Assembly (NCBI GenBank): GCA_000701625.1
Contig: KL370803.1
Coordinates: forward strand, 189,206-253,205
Direction: 5' to 3'
Origin: Lachnospiraceae bacterium MC2017
Lineage (GTDB): Bacteria > Bacillota > Clostridia > Lachnospirales > Lachnospiraceae
Length of the DNA stretch: 64,000 bases
The position numbers were made by a program, and so were the translations under genes. A model generated the notes under the pieces. That model saw only the letters and a program-made list of their open reading frames with translations. It searched no databases and was not told where the DNA came from. Of the stretch, positions 32,562 to 41,664 are shown piece by piece. The first letter of the stretch is position 1, and each line of letters opens with the position of its first letter.

Positions 32562-34547
32562 TTACCCTGCTTTCTTTAGTGATCCGGAAAGCTTATAGGT
32601 TCCGTTATTTATCTTTTCAACAATTTCTTCGTATGTCTGCGGTTTTCCGTAGTAATAACCCTGAAGTCTTTCACAGCCTGCTTCTCGCAGGAATTCTACC
32701 GCCTCATCGGTTTCAACACCTTCTGTCAGTGTTTCCATGTGCAGTCTGTTTGCGAGCTGTATGATCGTCCTGATGATAGGCTTTGAGTTTGCATTTCCTG
32801 CAAATCCCTTTAGGAAGACCATATCGATCTTTAAGAGATCAAAGTTAAAGTCTTTAAGAACATTCATTGATGAATATCCGGAACCGAAATCATCAAGCCA
32901 CACCACATATCCCTTTTCATGCAGTTCATCAACAGCCTTATGAAGTCCTGCTTCATCTTCCGTAAGAGCACTTTCCGTAATCTCTACATGTATGTAGTGT
33001 TTCGGAATATCATACTTCTTTATCAGCTGTTCCAGCTCATCAACCGCATCCATCAGTTCAAAATCAAGTCTTGAGAAATTGAGAGACACCGGAAATACCG
33101 GAAGCCCTGCATCCATTGACTCTCTAAGCCTCTTAAAGACGCTCTCATAGATACATTTGTCAAGTTTATGTATCTGACGGGATTCCTCAAGTATAGGAAC
33201 AAACTGTCCCGGTGACAGGAACCCCACCTCCGGATCTATCCAGCGCGCAAGAGCTTCGCAGCCGCAGATACCGCCGTCTTCCGCATCCATAACAGGCTGA
33301 TAATATGCCTGTATATATCCGTTTTTCACTGCATTATCGAGACTGTTAAGTATAAAATGCCTGATCTCATAGCTTTCACTACATTTCTCATCATATTCCG
33401 AAACATGAAATTCTTCCGTGTTTTTATCTAATTTCATTGCATAACGGGCACGATCCATTGCATGCTGCGGTCCGAAATGCGAATTTCTGAGACTATATGC
33501 TCCGACCGTCACATCGATATACGTTTCATTTGGATGTGCATTTACAAGCCGGTCACGTACTATTTTTGCCTTTTCCTCATAATTATCACATCCAGTCAGA
33601 ACCATAAATTTATCCGCAGAATGTCTGGCATAAGGCTCACCCCTAAAAACATCACCAATGATCTCTGCCAATTCTCTGATCAGTTCATCACCCTTTTTAT
33701 GTCCAAACCTGTCATTAAATGTCTGAAAATTTTTAATATTAAAGACGAGATAAGTCGGTATCCTGCTTTCCTCGTAGCAGTCATCGATATATTTTCCGGA
33801 TAATTCTTCAAGACGCATCATATTAGGTGCACCTGTGAGATCATCCGTTATCGAGGCGAGCATCAGCTTATACTCTTTCTGCGCATCATTGTATCTCTGA
33901 AAATAGATAGTCATGTACAAAACCGTTAGGACTATGAAGAAAATGACGTAATTTATCAGATCTCCACTCTCCATTACAACACGATTTCCCTCTTTATCAT
34001 ATGCAAACATATCGAGGAGCCATAAAAATCCCACTCCGGATAAGCACATAAGAAATAAAGAAATGACCGGCCGAACAACAAAAATGAATGTTATATACAT
34101 ACACATCGTAAGGAAACAAATGATCATCCTTCCTCGCGAAAAATCATTTATTGAAGTTCTGATGCCAAAATTAATACCTATTAAGAAATATAGGAAAATA
34201 AGAGCACGGCTGAATTTCCTTAAAACTCCCATTTTCCCCTTCATATATTGCACGCCGTAATAAAGCAGCAATATAGAACTTATGAGAAGTATCCAATAAG
34301 TATAGGTATACTTTAGAAACACCCCAAATGTCGCACATTTGCCCGTTATCACATACTTCAGGCAATACCGGATAAGCATCCAGATTTCCATGCCTATAAC
34401 CGCTGCCGTCAGTATTATAGAACTTCTGACATCCGCTTCTTTTAGGCAGTCTTCGATATACGCAGGATTATTATGAAACCCCAGCACCCATTTCAGAAGT
34501 TCACCAATCCCCTGTTTTTTATTATTCTCTCCCATTTGCTCACTCAT
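32562..34547 (-). CDS. Membrane GGDEF-EAL protein, probable c-di-GMP phosphodiesterase
   Basis: 661 residues. Seven or so TM helices in the first ~235 residues (a sensor block of the MASE type), then a GGDEF fold ~250-400 in which the signature is SADKF, so cyclase activity is lost. The EAL domain (~410-645) is intact: GCEALARW, LNFSRLDF, VEITES, WLDDFGSGYSS, LLKIDMVF, TEGVE and QGYYYGKP, all metal and catalytic residues. It should hydrolyse c-di-GMP to pGpG. Start ATG 34547 (GGGGA ~12 nt upstream) rather than the site-less start at 34682. It stands alone with its own terminator. Confidence 0.88.
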   Translation of the reverse strand: MSEQMGENNKKQGIGELLKWVLGFHNNPAYIEDCLKEADVRSSIILTAAVIGMEIWMLIRYCLKYVITGKCATFGVFLKYTYTYWILLISSILLLYYGVQYMKGKMGVLRKFSRALIFLYFLIGINFGIRTSINDFSRGRMIICFLTMCMYITFIFVVRPVISLFLMCLSGVGFLWLLDMFAYDKEGNRVVMESGDLINYVIFFIVLTVLYMTIYFQRYNDAQKEYKLMLASITDDLTGAPNMMRLEELSGKYIDDCYEESRIPTYLVFNIKNFQTFNDRFGHKKGDELIRELAEIIGDVFRGEPYARHSADKFMVLTGCDNYEEKAKIVRDRLVNAHPNETYIDVTVGAYSLRNSHFGPQHAMDRARYAMKLDKNTEEFHVSEYDEKCSESYEIRHFILNSLDNAVKNGYIQAYYQPVMDAEDGGICGCEALARWIDPEVGFLSPGQFVPILEESRQIHKLDKCIYESVFKRLRESMDAGLPVFPVSLNFSRLDFELMDAVDELEQLIKKYDIPKHYIHVEITESALTEDEAGLHKAVDELHEKGYVVWLDDFGSGYSSMNVLKDFNFDLLKIDMVFLKGFAGNANSKPIIRTIIQLANRLHMETLTEGVETDEAVEFLREAGCERLQGYYYGKPQTYEEIVEKINNGTYKLSGSLKKAG

Positions 34548-34681
34548 ATAGTATAGCTGTCCCCTTTTCTCCAAAATCTGTGCAAAATATACCATAAATA
34601 GTCTATCACAAGGGCGTGTATACAACAATATAACAGGCAAATATACATTTTTCGGTATATTGCCTGTTATATTCCAACTCA

Positions 34682-37240
34682 CTATTTTCTATATGCCGTA
34701 TGATCAAGAGGTAGTTTCGTTCGGAAAATACCGTCTCTCTTGTAATAAGCAAGCTGCGCAGCGGGTGACGTAGGGATAAGCGGTATCTCACCAACACCTT
34801 TAGCACCATATGCAAGCTCTGCATTGTTTTTCTCTACAAGTATCGTTTCAATTTCGGGTACATCTGTTGCCCGCCATAATCCTAAACTTCCAAATTTCAC
34901 AGTCGGATGACCGTCCTTCATCTTTAGGCTCTCTGTAAGACCATATCCTAAGCCTGTGACGATCCCTCCTTCTATCTGACCCTCAACATTTGTCGGATTT
35001 ACAGCTTTTCCAACATCATGTGCTGCTACGACTTTCTTTACCTTTCCATCATCGTCAAGGATCACAACCTGCGTAGCATATCCGTATGCAAGGTGACTTA
35101 CCGGATTTGGCTTATCAGCTCCCATAGGATCTGTTACACCCTCAAACTCAGCGTAAAATTCTTCGCCCTCAAGTTCTGCAAGGCTCTTATCCTTAAGAGC
35201 TTCCTTGAGTTTTAAGGAAACACGTCTGGTCGTTTCTCCTGTGATAACTGTCTGTCTGGAAGCGGTACTGGTTCCGGAATCAGGAGTATACTTTGTGTCC
35301 GGCATCATGCAGATCACATCTTCCGCAGAAAGTCCCGTAGTTTCACAGCATATAGCTCTCATCGTTGAGACAATTCCCTGTCCCATGCAGGCAGCACTGG
35401 TTCTGAGGCTAACTTTGCCATCAACTATCTTTAACCTTACGCGTCCTATATCCGGCACACCAACGCCAACACCTGCGTTCTTAATGGCGCATGCGATACC
35501 GGCATGGCTCTCGTTCTCATAATAAACATCCTTAACAGCTTCCAGTGTCTCTACTATACCGGTTCCTTCATCCGCGATCTGACCGTTAGGAAGTACCTGT
35601 CCTGGTCTCAAGGCATTTAAATATCGGATTTCAAATGGATCGATACCCACTTTTTCGGCAAGTTCATTTAGCTGACACTCTGTTGCAAACATGGTCTGAA
35701 CCACGCCAAAACCTCGGAAAGCTCCACAAGGTATATTATTCGTATATACTGCCGTACCTATGATATCAATGTCCTGATAATTGTATGGTCCGGCTGCATG
35801 CGTACAGGCTCTTTGCAAAACAGGTCCTCCAAGGGAGGCATAAGCGCCTGTATCAGAGTAAAGACGCAGCTTCATACCTGTAAGTTTTCCGTTTTTATCA
35901 CAACCAGTAGTCATCTCCATCTTCATAGGATGACGCTTCGGGTGATACCACATACTTTCCTTACGGGTAAAAGTTACTCTGACCGGAACTTTTGCGAGAT
36001 AAGCCAAAAGTGCCGCATGATGCTGGACACTCATGTCCTCTTTACCTCCAAAGCCTCCGCCTACATATGCGCTGATGATACGTAGTTTATCGGGATCTGT
36101 AATCCCGAGGAGCCTGCTGATCTCACGATGCTCATCATAGATCGACTGTCCGCCGGTATAGACGGTAAGCGTATCTCCCTCCGGAACCGCAAGTGCGCTT
36201 TCAGGCTCCAGAAAAGCATGCTCCTGTGCCTCGGTTTCATAAATATGGGTAACTGTAAATGCTGACTCTGCAAGAGCTTTTTCAGCATCTCCTCTTTGTA
36301 TCTTTTCGACTCTATATACGTTACCACTCTCATGTATAAGCGGCGCACCGTCCTTTAACGCATCCTCAGGACATAGTACCGGTGTACGTTCTTCGTATTC
36401 TACCTCAATCAGATCACGGATCTCATTAAGTGCTTTTTCCGTTTTAGCTGCGATGAGAGCTATCGCATCACCAAGATAGCGTGTCTCCTCGCCTACAGCT
36501 ATCAATGCCGGCCAGTCAAGCGTCAGATGTCCTATTACCCTTTCTCCCGGAACATCTTCAGCAAGAACGATCTTTATACAATCCGGATGCTGTAAAGCTT
36601 TCTCCAAATGGATAGCCTTTACGAGCGCTCTCGGGTATTTGCTATGAAGTGCTCCGCCATAGACCATTCCCGGGACCTTGATGTCTCCTGCAAACTTTGC
36701 CGTACCAAGTATCTTTGGTGACGCATCCTGCCTTACCGCTCTTTCCCCGACAAATCCTTTTGCCTTAGAAATAACTGGCTCTATTTCGCCCCTAAAGCAT
36801 TTAGCCGCAAGAAAAATCGCATCCACGATCTTTTTATAGCCTGTGCAGCGGCAGAGATTTCCCTTTATTGCCTGACGTATATCTTCCTCTGTGGGATTTA
36901 AGTTATTGTCCAATAAAGACTTTGCGCTGATAACCATACCGGGCGTACAATAGCCGCACTGTACCGCACCTGCCGTACTAAATGCATAATCGTAGACATT
37001 TTTCTCTTTTTCTGTAAGTCCCTCAACTGTGATCAGCTCATGGCCGTCAGCCTTTTCTGTAGTAACAAGACAGGCTCTCTTCTTTACTCCGTCCACAAGT
37101 ATCGTACACGCCCCGCACGCGCCCTCACTGCAGCCGTCTTTAACAGATGTCAGATCCATTTTTTCACGGAGAAAATGAAGCATGGTGCAATTTTCTTCCG
37201 TTTCAACTTCAGTTCCGTTTACCTTGAATTTATATCCCAT
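34682..37240 (-). CDS. Xanthine dehydrogenase, fused [2Fe-2S] and molybdenum subunits (selenium-dependent type)
   Basis: 852 residues from ATG 37240 (AGAAGGAT 6 nt upstream); the ORF's first Met at 37324 lies inside the previous gene. Residues ~1-160: two [2Fe-2S] sites, CSEGACGACTILVDG and CGYC...LCRCTGYKKI. Residues ~165-850: molybdopterin part with GGGFGGKED, GAFRGFGVVQ, and AKGVGEIPLIPT carrying the catalytic Glu. The 2Fe-2S plus Mo-subunit fusion without an FAD domain is typical of the selenium-dependent xanthine dehydrogenase family, whose labile selenium is not encoded as selenocysteine. The first ~3 codons overlap the region just after the FAD-subunit stop (1-bp gap). It oxidises purines such as xanthine. 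Confidence 0.88.
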   Translation of the reverse strand: MGYKFKVNGTEVETEENCTMLHFLREKMDLTSVKDGCSEGACGACTILVDGVKKRACLVTTEKADGHELITVEGLTEKEKNVYDYAFSTAGAVQCGYCTPGMVISAKSLLDNNLNPTEEDIRQAIKGNLCRCTGYKKIVDAIFLAAKCFRGEIEPVISKAKGFVGERAVRQDASPKILGTAKFAGDIKVPGMVYGGALHSKYPRALVKAIHLEKALQHPDCIKIVLAEDVPGERVIGHLTLDWPALIAVGEETRYLGDAIALIAAKTEKALNEIRDLIEVEYEERTPVLCPEDALKDGAPLIHESGNVYRVEKIQRGDAEKALAESAFTVTHIYETEAQEHAFLEPESALAVPEGDTLTVYTGGQSIYDEHREISRLLGITDPDKLRIISAYVGGGFGGKEDMSVQHHAALLAYLAKVPVRVTFTRKESMWYHPKRHPMKMEMTTGCDKNGKLTGMKLRLYSDTGAYASLGGPVLQRACTHAAGPYNYQDIDIIGTAVYTNNIPCGAFRGFGVVQTMFATECQLNELAEKVGIDPFEIRYLNALRPGQVLPNGQIADEGTGIVETLEAVKDVYYENESHAGIACAIKNAGVGVGVPDIGRVRLKIVDGKVSLRTSAACMGQGIVSTMRAICCETTGLSAEDVICMMPDTKYTPDSGTSTASRQTVITGETTRRVSLKLKEALKDKSLAELEGEEFYAEFEGVTDPMGADKPNPVSHLAYGYATQVVILDDDGKVKKVVAAHDVGKAVNPTNVEGQIEGGIVTGLGYGLTESLKMKDGHPTVKFGSLGLWRATDVPEIETILVEKNNAELAYGAKGVGEIPLIPTSPAAQLAYYKRDGIFRTKLPLDHTAYRK

Positions 37241-37241
37241 A

Positions 37242-38093
37242 TCAATATCCTTCTGTATTAAGAAAATCCTCGAGCAGATTGAGGCATACCTTCTTTCTGT
37301 AGCTTTCCGTTGACCTCTGATCACTTATCGGATGGAGAACCTCAGAATATCGTGCAAGGATGTCTGCCTTTTTACCTTCCAACTCTGAAACAGGCGTACC
37401 TGCGATCATTTCCTCTATATCCCGCTGCCTGAGAACCGTGATACCGACCGATCCAAATGCGATACGTATGTCCGTGATTTTTCCGTTTTCCACTTTACAT
37501 ATACCTGCAAAAGAAAGCTTTGCTATCGCCTCTGCTTTTCTTGCTCCAACCTTTGTATGACTGAGCTTTGTCATACCCTCATATGAAGAACGTGGTATCT
37601 CCACTGCCGAAACGATCTCATTCTCCCTAAGATCTATCTTTCGAACTCCCAGGATAAATTTATCTATAGGAATACGACGTTCAATTATTTTACCATTGTC
37701 ATCCAGCCCCGCTGCTATGACAACAGCGTCCATTGCATATAGAACCGGCAGCGTATCTCCAGCTGGCGATGCATTGCAGATATTGCCTACGACCGTTCCC
37801 ACATTTCTGATAGCAGGAGAAGCTATTTCACGCATGGTCTCCCTTAGGATATCCGGCACCAGATCATTATCTATCAATTCAGCATAAGTACATCCGGCTC
37901 CTATACGTAAAAACTCTTCTGTCTGTTCCACATATTTAAGTCCTGAGATTGAATTTAGATAGATCACGTCAGGAGCAGTTTTATGTACAACCATCACATC
38001 ACTTCCACCCATTACGAGTAGTGACTGGTCCTTTTTTTCAGCTTTTATCGTCAAAGCTTCATTCAGAGACTCCGGATAATGTGCTTTTACCAT
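37242..38093 (-). CDS. xdhB: Xanthine dehydrogenase FAD-binding subunit
   Basis: 283 residues of the FAD_binding_5/CO_deh_flav_C type: LLVMGGSDVMVVHK, IGAGCTYAELI, EIASPAIRNVGTVVGNICNASPAGDTLP (the FAD-binding core) and a C-terminal AGICKVENGKITDIRIAFG domain. It passes electrons from the Fe-S clusters to NAD+. It overlaps the upstream 2Fe-2S gene by 7 bp and abuts the next gene, so all are cotranscribed. Intact and normal length. Confidence 0.93.
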   Translation of the reverse strand: MVKAHYPESLNEALTIKAEKKDQSLLVMGGSDVMVVHKTAPDVIYLNSISGLKYVEQTEEFLRIGAGCTYAELIDNDLVPDILRETMREIASPAIRNVGTVVGNICNASPAGDTLPVLYAMDAVVIAAGLDDNGKIIERRIPIDKFILGVRKIDLRENEIVSAVEIPRSSYEGMTKLSHTKVGARKAEAIAKLSFAGICKVENGKITDIRIAFGSVGITVLRQRDIEEMIAGTPVSELEGKKADILARYSEVLHPISDQRSTESYRKKVCLNLLEDFLNTEGY

Positions 38094-38554
38094 AAGCCAT
38101 CTCCTTTCTCCGCTGCCATCTGTACTGCATTAATGATCATATTGTAACCAGTGCAGCGGCAAAGGTTTCCAGAAAGCCCCTCTCTTATTTCCTCCTCCGT
38201 AGGATGAGGCACACGTAGGAGAAGTGCCTCAGAAGCCATGATCATTCCGGGAATACAAAAGCCGCACTGTACCGCGCCAGCATCCGCAAAACACTTTTCT
38301 AAAAGCTTATACTCCTCACTGTCTCTAAATCCTTCAAGTGTGACCACCGATTTCCCTCTTACATTTGCAAGCGGTGTAATGCAGCTGTTAAACAGCTTTC
38401 CGTCTACAAGGACTGAGCAGGCACCGCATTCGCCTTCTCCGCATCCTTCTTTTGGTCCCGTAAGCCCAAATTCTCCACGGAGAACATCCAGCAGTCTCGT
38501 ATCCGGAGACATCTGACTGCATATTTTTCTCCCATTCAAAGTAAATTCAACCAT
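38087..38554 (-). CDS. xdhC: Xanthine dehydrogenase [2Fe-2S] subunit
   Basis: 155 residues with both cluster motifs: EGCGEGECGACSVLVDG and the C-terminal CGFC(IPGM)...LCRCTGYNMI. It is the stand-alone iron-sulfur subunit, whereas the fused gene at 34682 carries its own copy. It follows the large subunit gene by 20 bp and overlaps the FAD-subunit gene. The two sets of clusters imply two enzymes sharing one FAD subunit, or one mixed enzyme. Confidence 0.93.
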   Translation of the reverse strand: MVEFTLNGRKICSQMSPDTRLLDVLRGEFGLTGPKEGCGEGECGACSVLVDGKLFNSCITPLANVRGKSVVTLEGFRDSEEYKLLEKCFADAGAVQCGFCIPGMIMASEALLLRVPHPTEEEIREGLSGNLCRCTGYNMIINAVQMAAEKGDGLW

Positions 38555-38574
38555 AGTCCGATTTCTCCCTATAT

Positions 38575-40680
38575 TTATTCTGCTAAAAGTATTTTTTCCG
38601 GTGTGAGAGGTATCTCCATAAAATGTTTACCGGAAGCCTGTTCTACCGCTGCCTCATATGCCGGTGCAGCACCTACAAGAGTTAATTCTCCTGCTCCCTT
38701 TGCACCAAACGGTCCATCTTTATACAGATTATCTATAAAGGCTATACCGTTATTTACCGTATCCATAGCTGTCGGGATCATATAATCCGTAAAGCTGTTC
38801 TGACGTATCCGTCCCTTAAAAGCTTCCATATGCTCCATCGAGCCATATCCAATTCCCTGAAGAATACCGCCCTGAGCCTGTCCTTCCATGATCCGCTCAT
38901 CTATAACATGACCTACATCATATATGCCCCATACTCCCAAAAGATCTGTGTTACCTGTAAGGATATCTTCCTGAAGCTCTACCACGTTTAACCCCCATGA
39001 AAAAGTGGGATACGCATCTCCGTGGAACTTTTCAATATCCCATGGTACACACTCACGATCTTCCTTGTATTGCTCCATGATCTCCTGTTCTTTACCGGGT
39101 TTCCATATTTCTTTCAGTCTTGCAGCTGCACGTTCTATAAGCTTTCCGTCTATCATAAGAGATCTGGACGCTACCGTCGGTCCGGAGTTTGGAACTCTGT
39201 CTGTGTCGGGATTTTCTATGATTATCTGCTCATACGGTATATCAAGAACTTTCGCTGCGATCTTGCTAAAAGTTGTTTTAAGTCCCTGTCCCATATCAGT
39301 ATTGCTCGCAAGGATCTCTACCCGGTCATCGGCATATTTATGAAGTGTAAGTTTTGACTTAATAAAATCCTTCTCGGCAGAACCGGTAAACCCACATCCG
39401 TGGAAAAAGATCGACATGCCGATTCCTTTTCTATACCTTCCGGACTGTGGTAATGAGTATTCTTCGTACTTTTTGCTGTAATCTGACATTTCCTCGGCTT
39501 TAGCTATCATCTCCGGTATCGGTACATGATGCCAGAATTTTCCGCCGGTTCCCGTTTCATCTCCCTGTTTTACAAAGTGCATCTGCCTGTATGCCAAAGG
39601 TGAAACACCCAGCTTATCCGCTATATGGTTCATCAGTGTCTCTATGGCAAAAAACGCCTGAGGTGCACCAAATCCTCTGTAAGCCCCGTTATTTACGAGG
39701 TTTGTAGTCATTGCACGGCCTTTTACATCCAGATTATCGATTTTATATACACCAAGAGCCGCAAGCAGTGTTCTCTGCATTACTACACTTGTCAGACCGG
39801 GATATGCGCCGGAATCCATACGGATATCTGCTCTTAAGCCTGTTATATGTCCTTCTTTATCAAGTGCCGCATCATATTTTAGGATAGCCGGATGTCGCTT
39901 TGTCGTAACCGACATATCCTCTCTGCGGTTCAGGACAATGCGTACCGGATGTCCACTTTTTCTGGCAGCGGCAACAGCCTGGCATCCAAGTAATGACGGA
40001 AAATCTTCCTTACCTCCAAAGCCTCCTCCCGTAACCTCCTGAACAACTCTTACATGGGATTCATCGAGTTCAAAGGAATGCATCAATGCAGAATGTACAT
40101 AATACGGACACTGCATCGATCCATACAATATGGCTTTTCCTTTATCCTTGTCCCATACACCCACAGCGCTCTGTGTTTCGATATAAGCCTGCTCCTGATA
40201 ACCGGTACGGAATGTTTCGGAGATCACCCTATCCGCATTATTAAACACCGTTTCTGTATCACCTTTATGATATTCATATCCGAGAGCCACCTCTGTCGCT
40301 TCATCCAAACTCAGTACCGCCGGAAGTTCTTCATAAATTACTTCTGTTTCAGCGCAGAGTTGTTTTACTGTTTTTTCATCAGGTCCACAGATAAGCAAAA
40401 TCGCTTCACCTACAAACATTACTTCTTTATCAGCAAATACCGGTTGTTCATCTGTGATACAGGCGCAATGGTTATTTGGAATGTCACTTCCGCTAACGCT
40501 GAAATATCCATCAGGCAGTACCGGAAGTTTTATATCCTTTATTCGGGCGTGAGGAACTTCAGAACGGACAAAAGATGAATAAAGCATTCCCGGAAGTTTC
40601 ATATCCGCTGTATACTCTGCTCTGCCGGACATTTTCATCCTGTGATCTTTCTTCTCAACAGGTACACTGATATCTTTCAT
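38575..40680 (-). CDS. xdhA: Xanthine dehydrogenase molybdenum-binding subunit
   Basis: 701 residues of the aldehyde oxidase/xanthine dehydrogenase a/b-hammerhead plus molybdopterin domain: TGGGFGGKEDF, GAYRGFGAPQ, DMGQGLKT, and FGAKGAGELTLVGAAPA with the catalytic Glu. Substrate could be xanthine, hypoxanthine or a related N-heterocycle. It is the first gene of the operon; a 14-bp inverted repeat (40733-40794) sits just upstream. Intact. Confidence 0.92.
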   Translation of the reverse strand: MKDISVPVEKKDHRMKMSGRAEYTADMKLPGMLYSSFVRSEVPHARIKDIKLPVLPDGYFSVSGSDIPNNHCACITDEQPVFADKEVMFVGEAILLICGPDEKTVKQLCAETEVIYEELPAVLSLDEATEVALGYEYHKGDTETVFNNADRVISETFRTGYQEQAYIETQSAVGVWDKDKGKAILYGSMQCPYYVHSALMHSFELDESHVRVVQEVTGGGFGGKEDFPSLLGCQAVAAARKSGHPVRIVLNRREDMSVTTKRHPAILKYDAALDKEGHITGLRADIRMDSGAYPGLTSVVMQRTLLAALGVYKIDNLDVKGRAMTTNLVNNGAYRGFGAPQAFFAIETLMNHIADKLGVSPLAYRQMHFVKQGDETGTGGKFWHHVPIPEMIAKAEEMSDYSKKYEEYSLPQSGRYRKGIGMSIFFHGCGFTGSAEKDFIKSKLTLHKYADDRVEILASNTDMGQGLKTTFSKIAAKVLDIPYEQIIIENPDTDRVPNSGPTVASRSLMIDGKLIERAAARLKEIWKPGKEQEIMEQYKEDRECVPWDIEKFHGDAYPTFSWGLNVVELQEDILTGNTDLLGVWGIYDVGHVIDERIMEGQAQGGILQGIGYGSMEHMEAFKGRIRQNSFTDYMIPTAMDTVNNGIAFIDNLYKDGPFGAKGAGELTLVGAAPAYEAAVEQASGKHFMEIPLTPEKILLAE

Positions 40681-41015
40681 TATTTCTCCTCCCTATCTGC
40701 TTAAAAATTATCTTATCATTTCAATATTGATGATACATTGATGACACGAATTGCTACGCAGGCACGAACATTTTTGACCCTGTCATCAATGTATTTTGAA
40801 AAAGGAGCTGTAAATGCAATTCCTACACCTACAGCTCCTTCGCTTGTCAATTCACTACAAATAACACAACATTCATGTTTTTGCCTCAATATACGTCTTT
40901 TATATCTACAATTAATAATAACATTAGTAATTTGATCAGTCAATCAAAAAAGGCAACCGCTTTAAAACGATTGCCTCTTTGCAAAATTTTACTATTCTGA
41001 CTGCAAAATATCTGT
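40681..41015. other. 335-bp leader of the xanthine dehydrogenase operon
   Basis: Holds a 14-bp inverted repeat (40733-40746 / 40781-40794, ATACATTGATGACA), an 11-bp one (40802-40812 / 40830-40840, AAGGAGCTGTA), and the apt terminator (40945-40976). Neither inverted repeat matches the purine riboswitch. An ORF with only a TTG start runs across all of this; I do not call it a gene. Confidence 0.55.
40945..40976 (-). terminator. Rho-independent terminator of apt
   Basis: Minus strand AGGCAATCG pairs with CGGTTGCCT (9 bp, one G-U), then T6. It lies 40 bp behind the apt stop. Confidence 0.85.
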
Positions 41016-41540
41016 TTATTTACCCTCGTAAGATACGACACTGCTCACGTCATATCCCTTAAGCTTTTCACGACCATTAAGTCCTGCAAGCTCCAAAAGG
41101 AAGCTGATATGTACAACTTCACCGCCGAGAGCCTCTACCATCTTTACGATAGCTTCGATAGTACCGCCTGTTGCGATAAGGTCATCTACTATGACTACCT
41201 TCTGTCCGGGCTTAATGGAATCCTTATGCATCTCTACTGTAGCCTGACCATACTCAAGATCGTAGCTCTGCTCAATAGTCTCACGCGGAAGCTTTCCCTT
41301 CTTGCGAACCATTACAAAGCCCTTGTGCATATTATATGCAATAGGCATACCAAATACAAATCCCCTTGACTCTGCACCGACAACAACATCAAAATCGATA
41401 CCTTCAAGCTGTCTCTGCATCTCATCTATAGCAAGCTTAAGTCCATCCGGATCCTGTACTACTGTAGTTATATCACGGAACATGATACCCGGCTGCGGAT
41501 AATCAGGAATAGTTTTGATATAATCTTCAACTTTTTTCAT
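41016..41540 (-). CDS. apt: Adenine phosphoribosyltransferase
   Basis: 174 residues, full length. PRPP-binding loop VVIVDDLIATGGT and the N-terminal IPDYPQPGIMFRDIT, both diagnostic, plus VVGAESRGFVFG. It salvages adenine to AMP in the cytoplasm. It is a single-gene unit with its own terminator, transcribed toward the xanthine dehydrogenase operon; both belong to purine metabolism but are probably separate transcripts. Confidence 0.97.
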   Translation of the reverse strand: MKKVEDYIKTIPDYPQPGIMFRDITTVVQDPDGLKLAIDEMQRQLEGIDFDVVVGAESRGFVFGMPIAYNMHKGFVMVRKKGKLPRETIEQSYDLEYGQATVEMHKDSIKPGQKVVIVDDLIATGGTIEAIVKMVEALGGEVVHISFLLELAGLNGREKLKGYDVSSVVSYEGK

Positions 41541-41664
41541 GATAATACCTCATTTCTCGTTTTTCCAACCTGTCTATTTTACACGTAAACAGCCAAAAGA
41601 TAAAGACCTAAATGTCATTTTTTCCTAAATTTTTCTAATATCAAATAACCACAAAAATTATCTA

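Noticed and set aside
40733-40840. Purine riboswitch controlling xanthine dehydrogenase
   Set aside because: Conserved three-way junction and loop bases of purine riboswitches are not found; only plain inverted repeats.
40716-40943. Minus-strand ORF of 75 codons before the xanthine dehydrogenase operon
   Set aside because: Only a TTG start without ribosome site, and it overlaps the apt terminator and both inverted repeats; codon pattern is not clearly coding.
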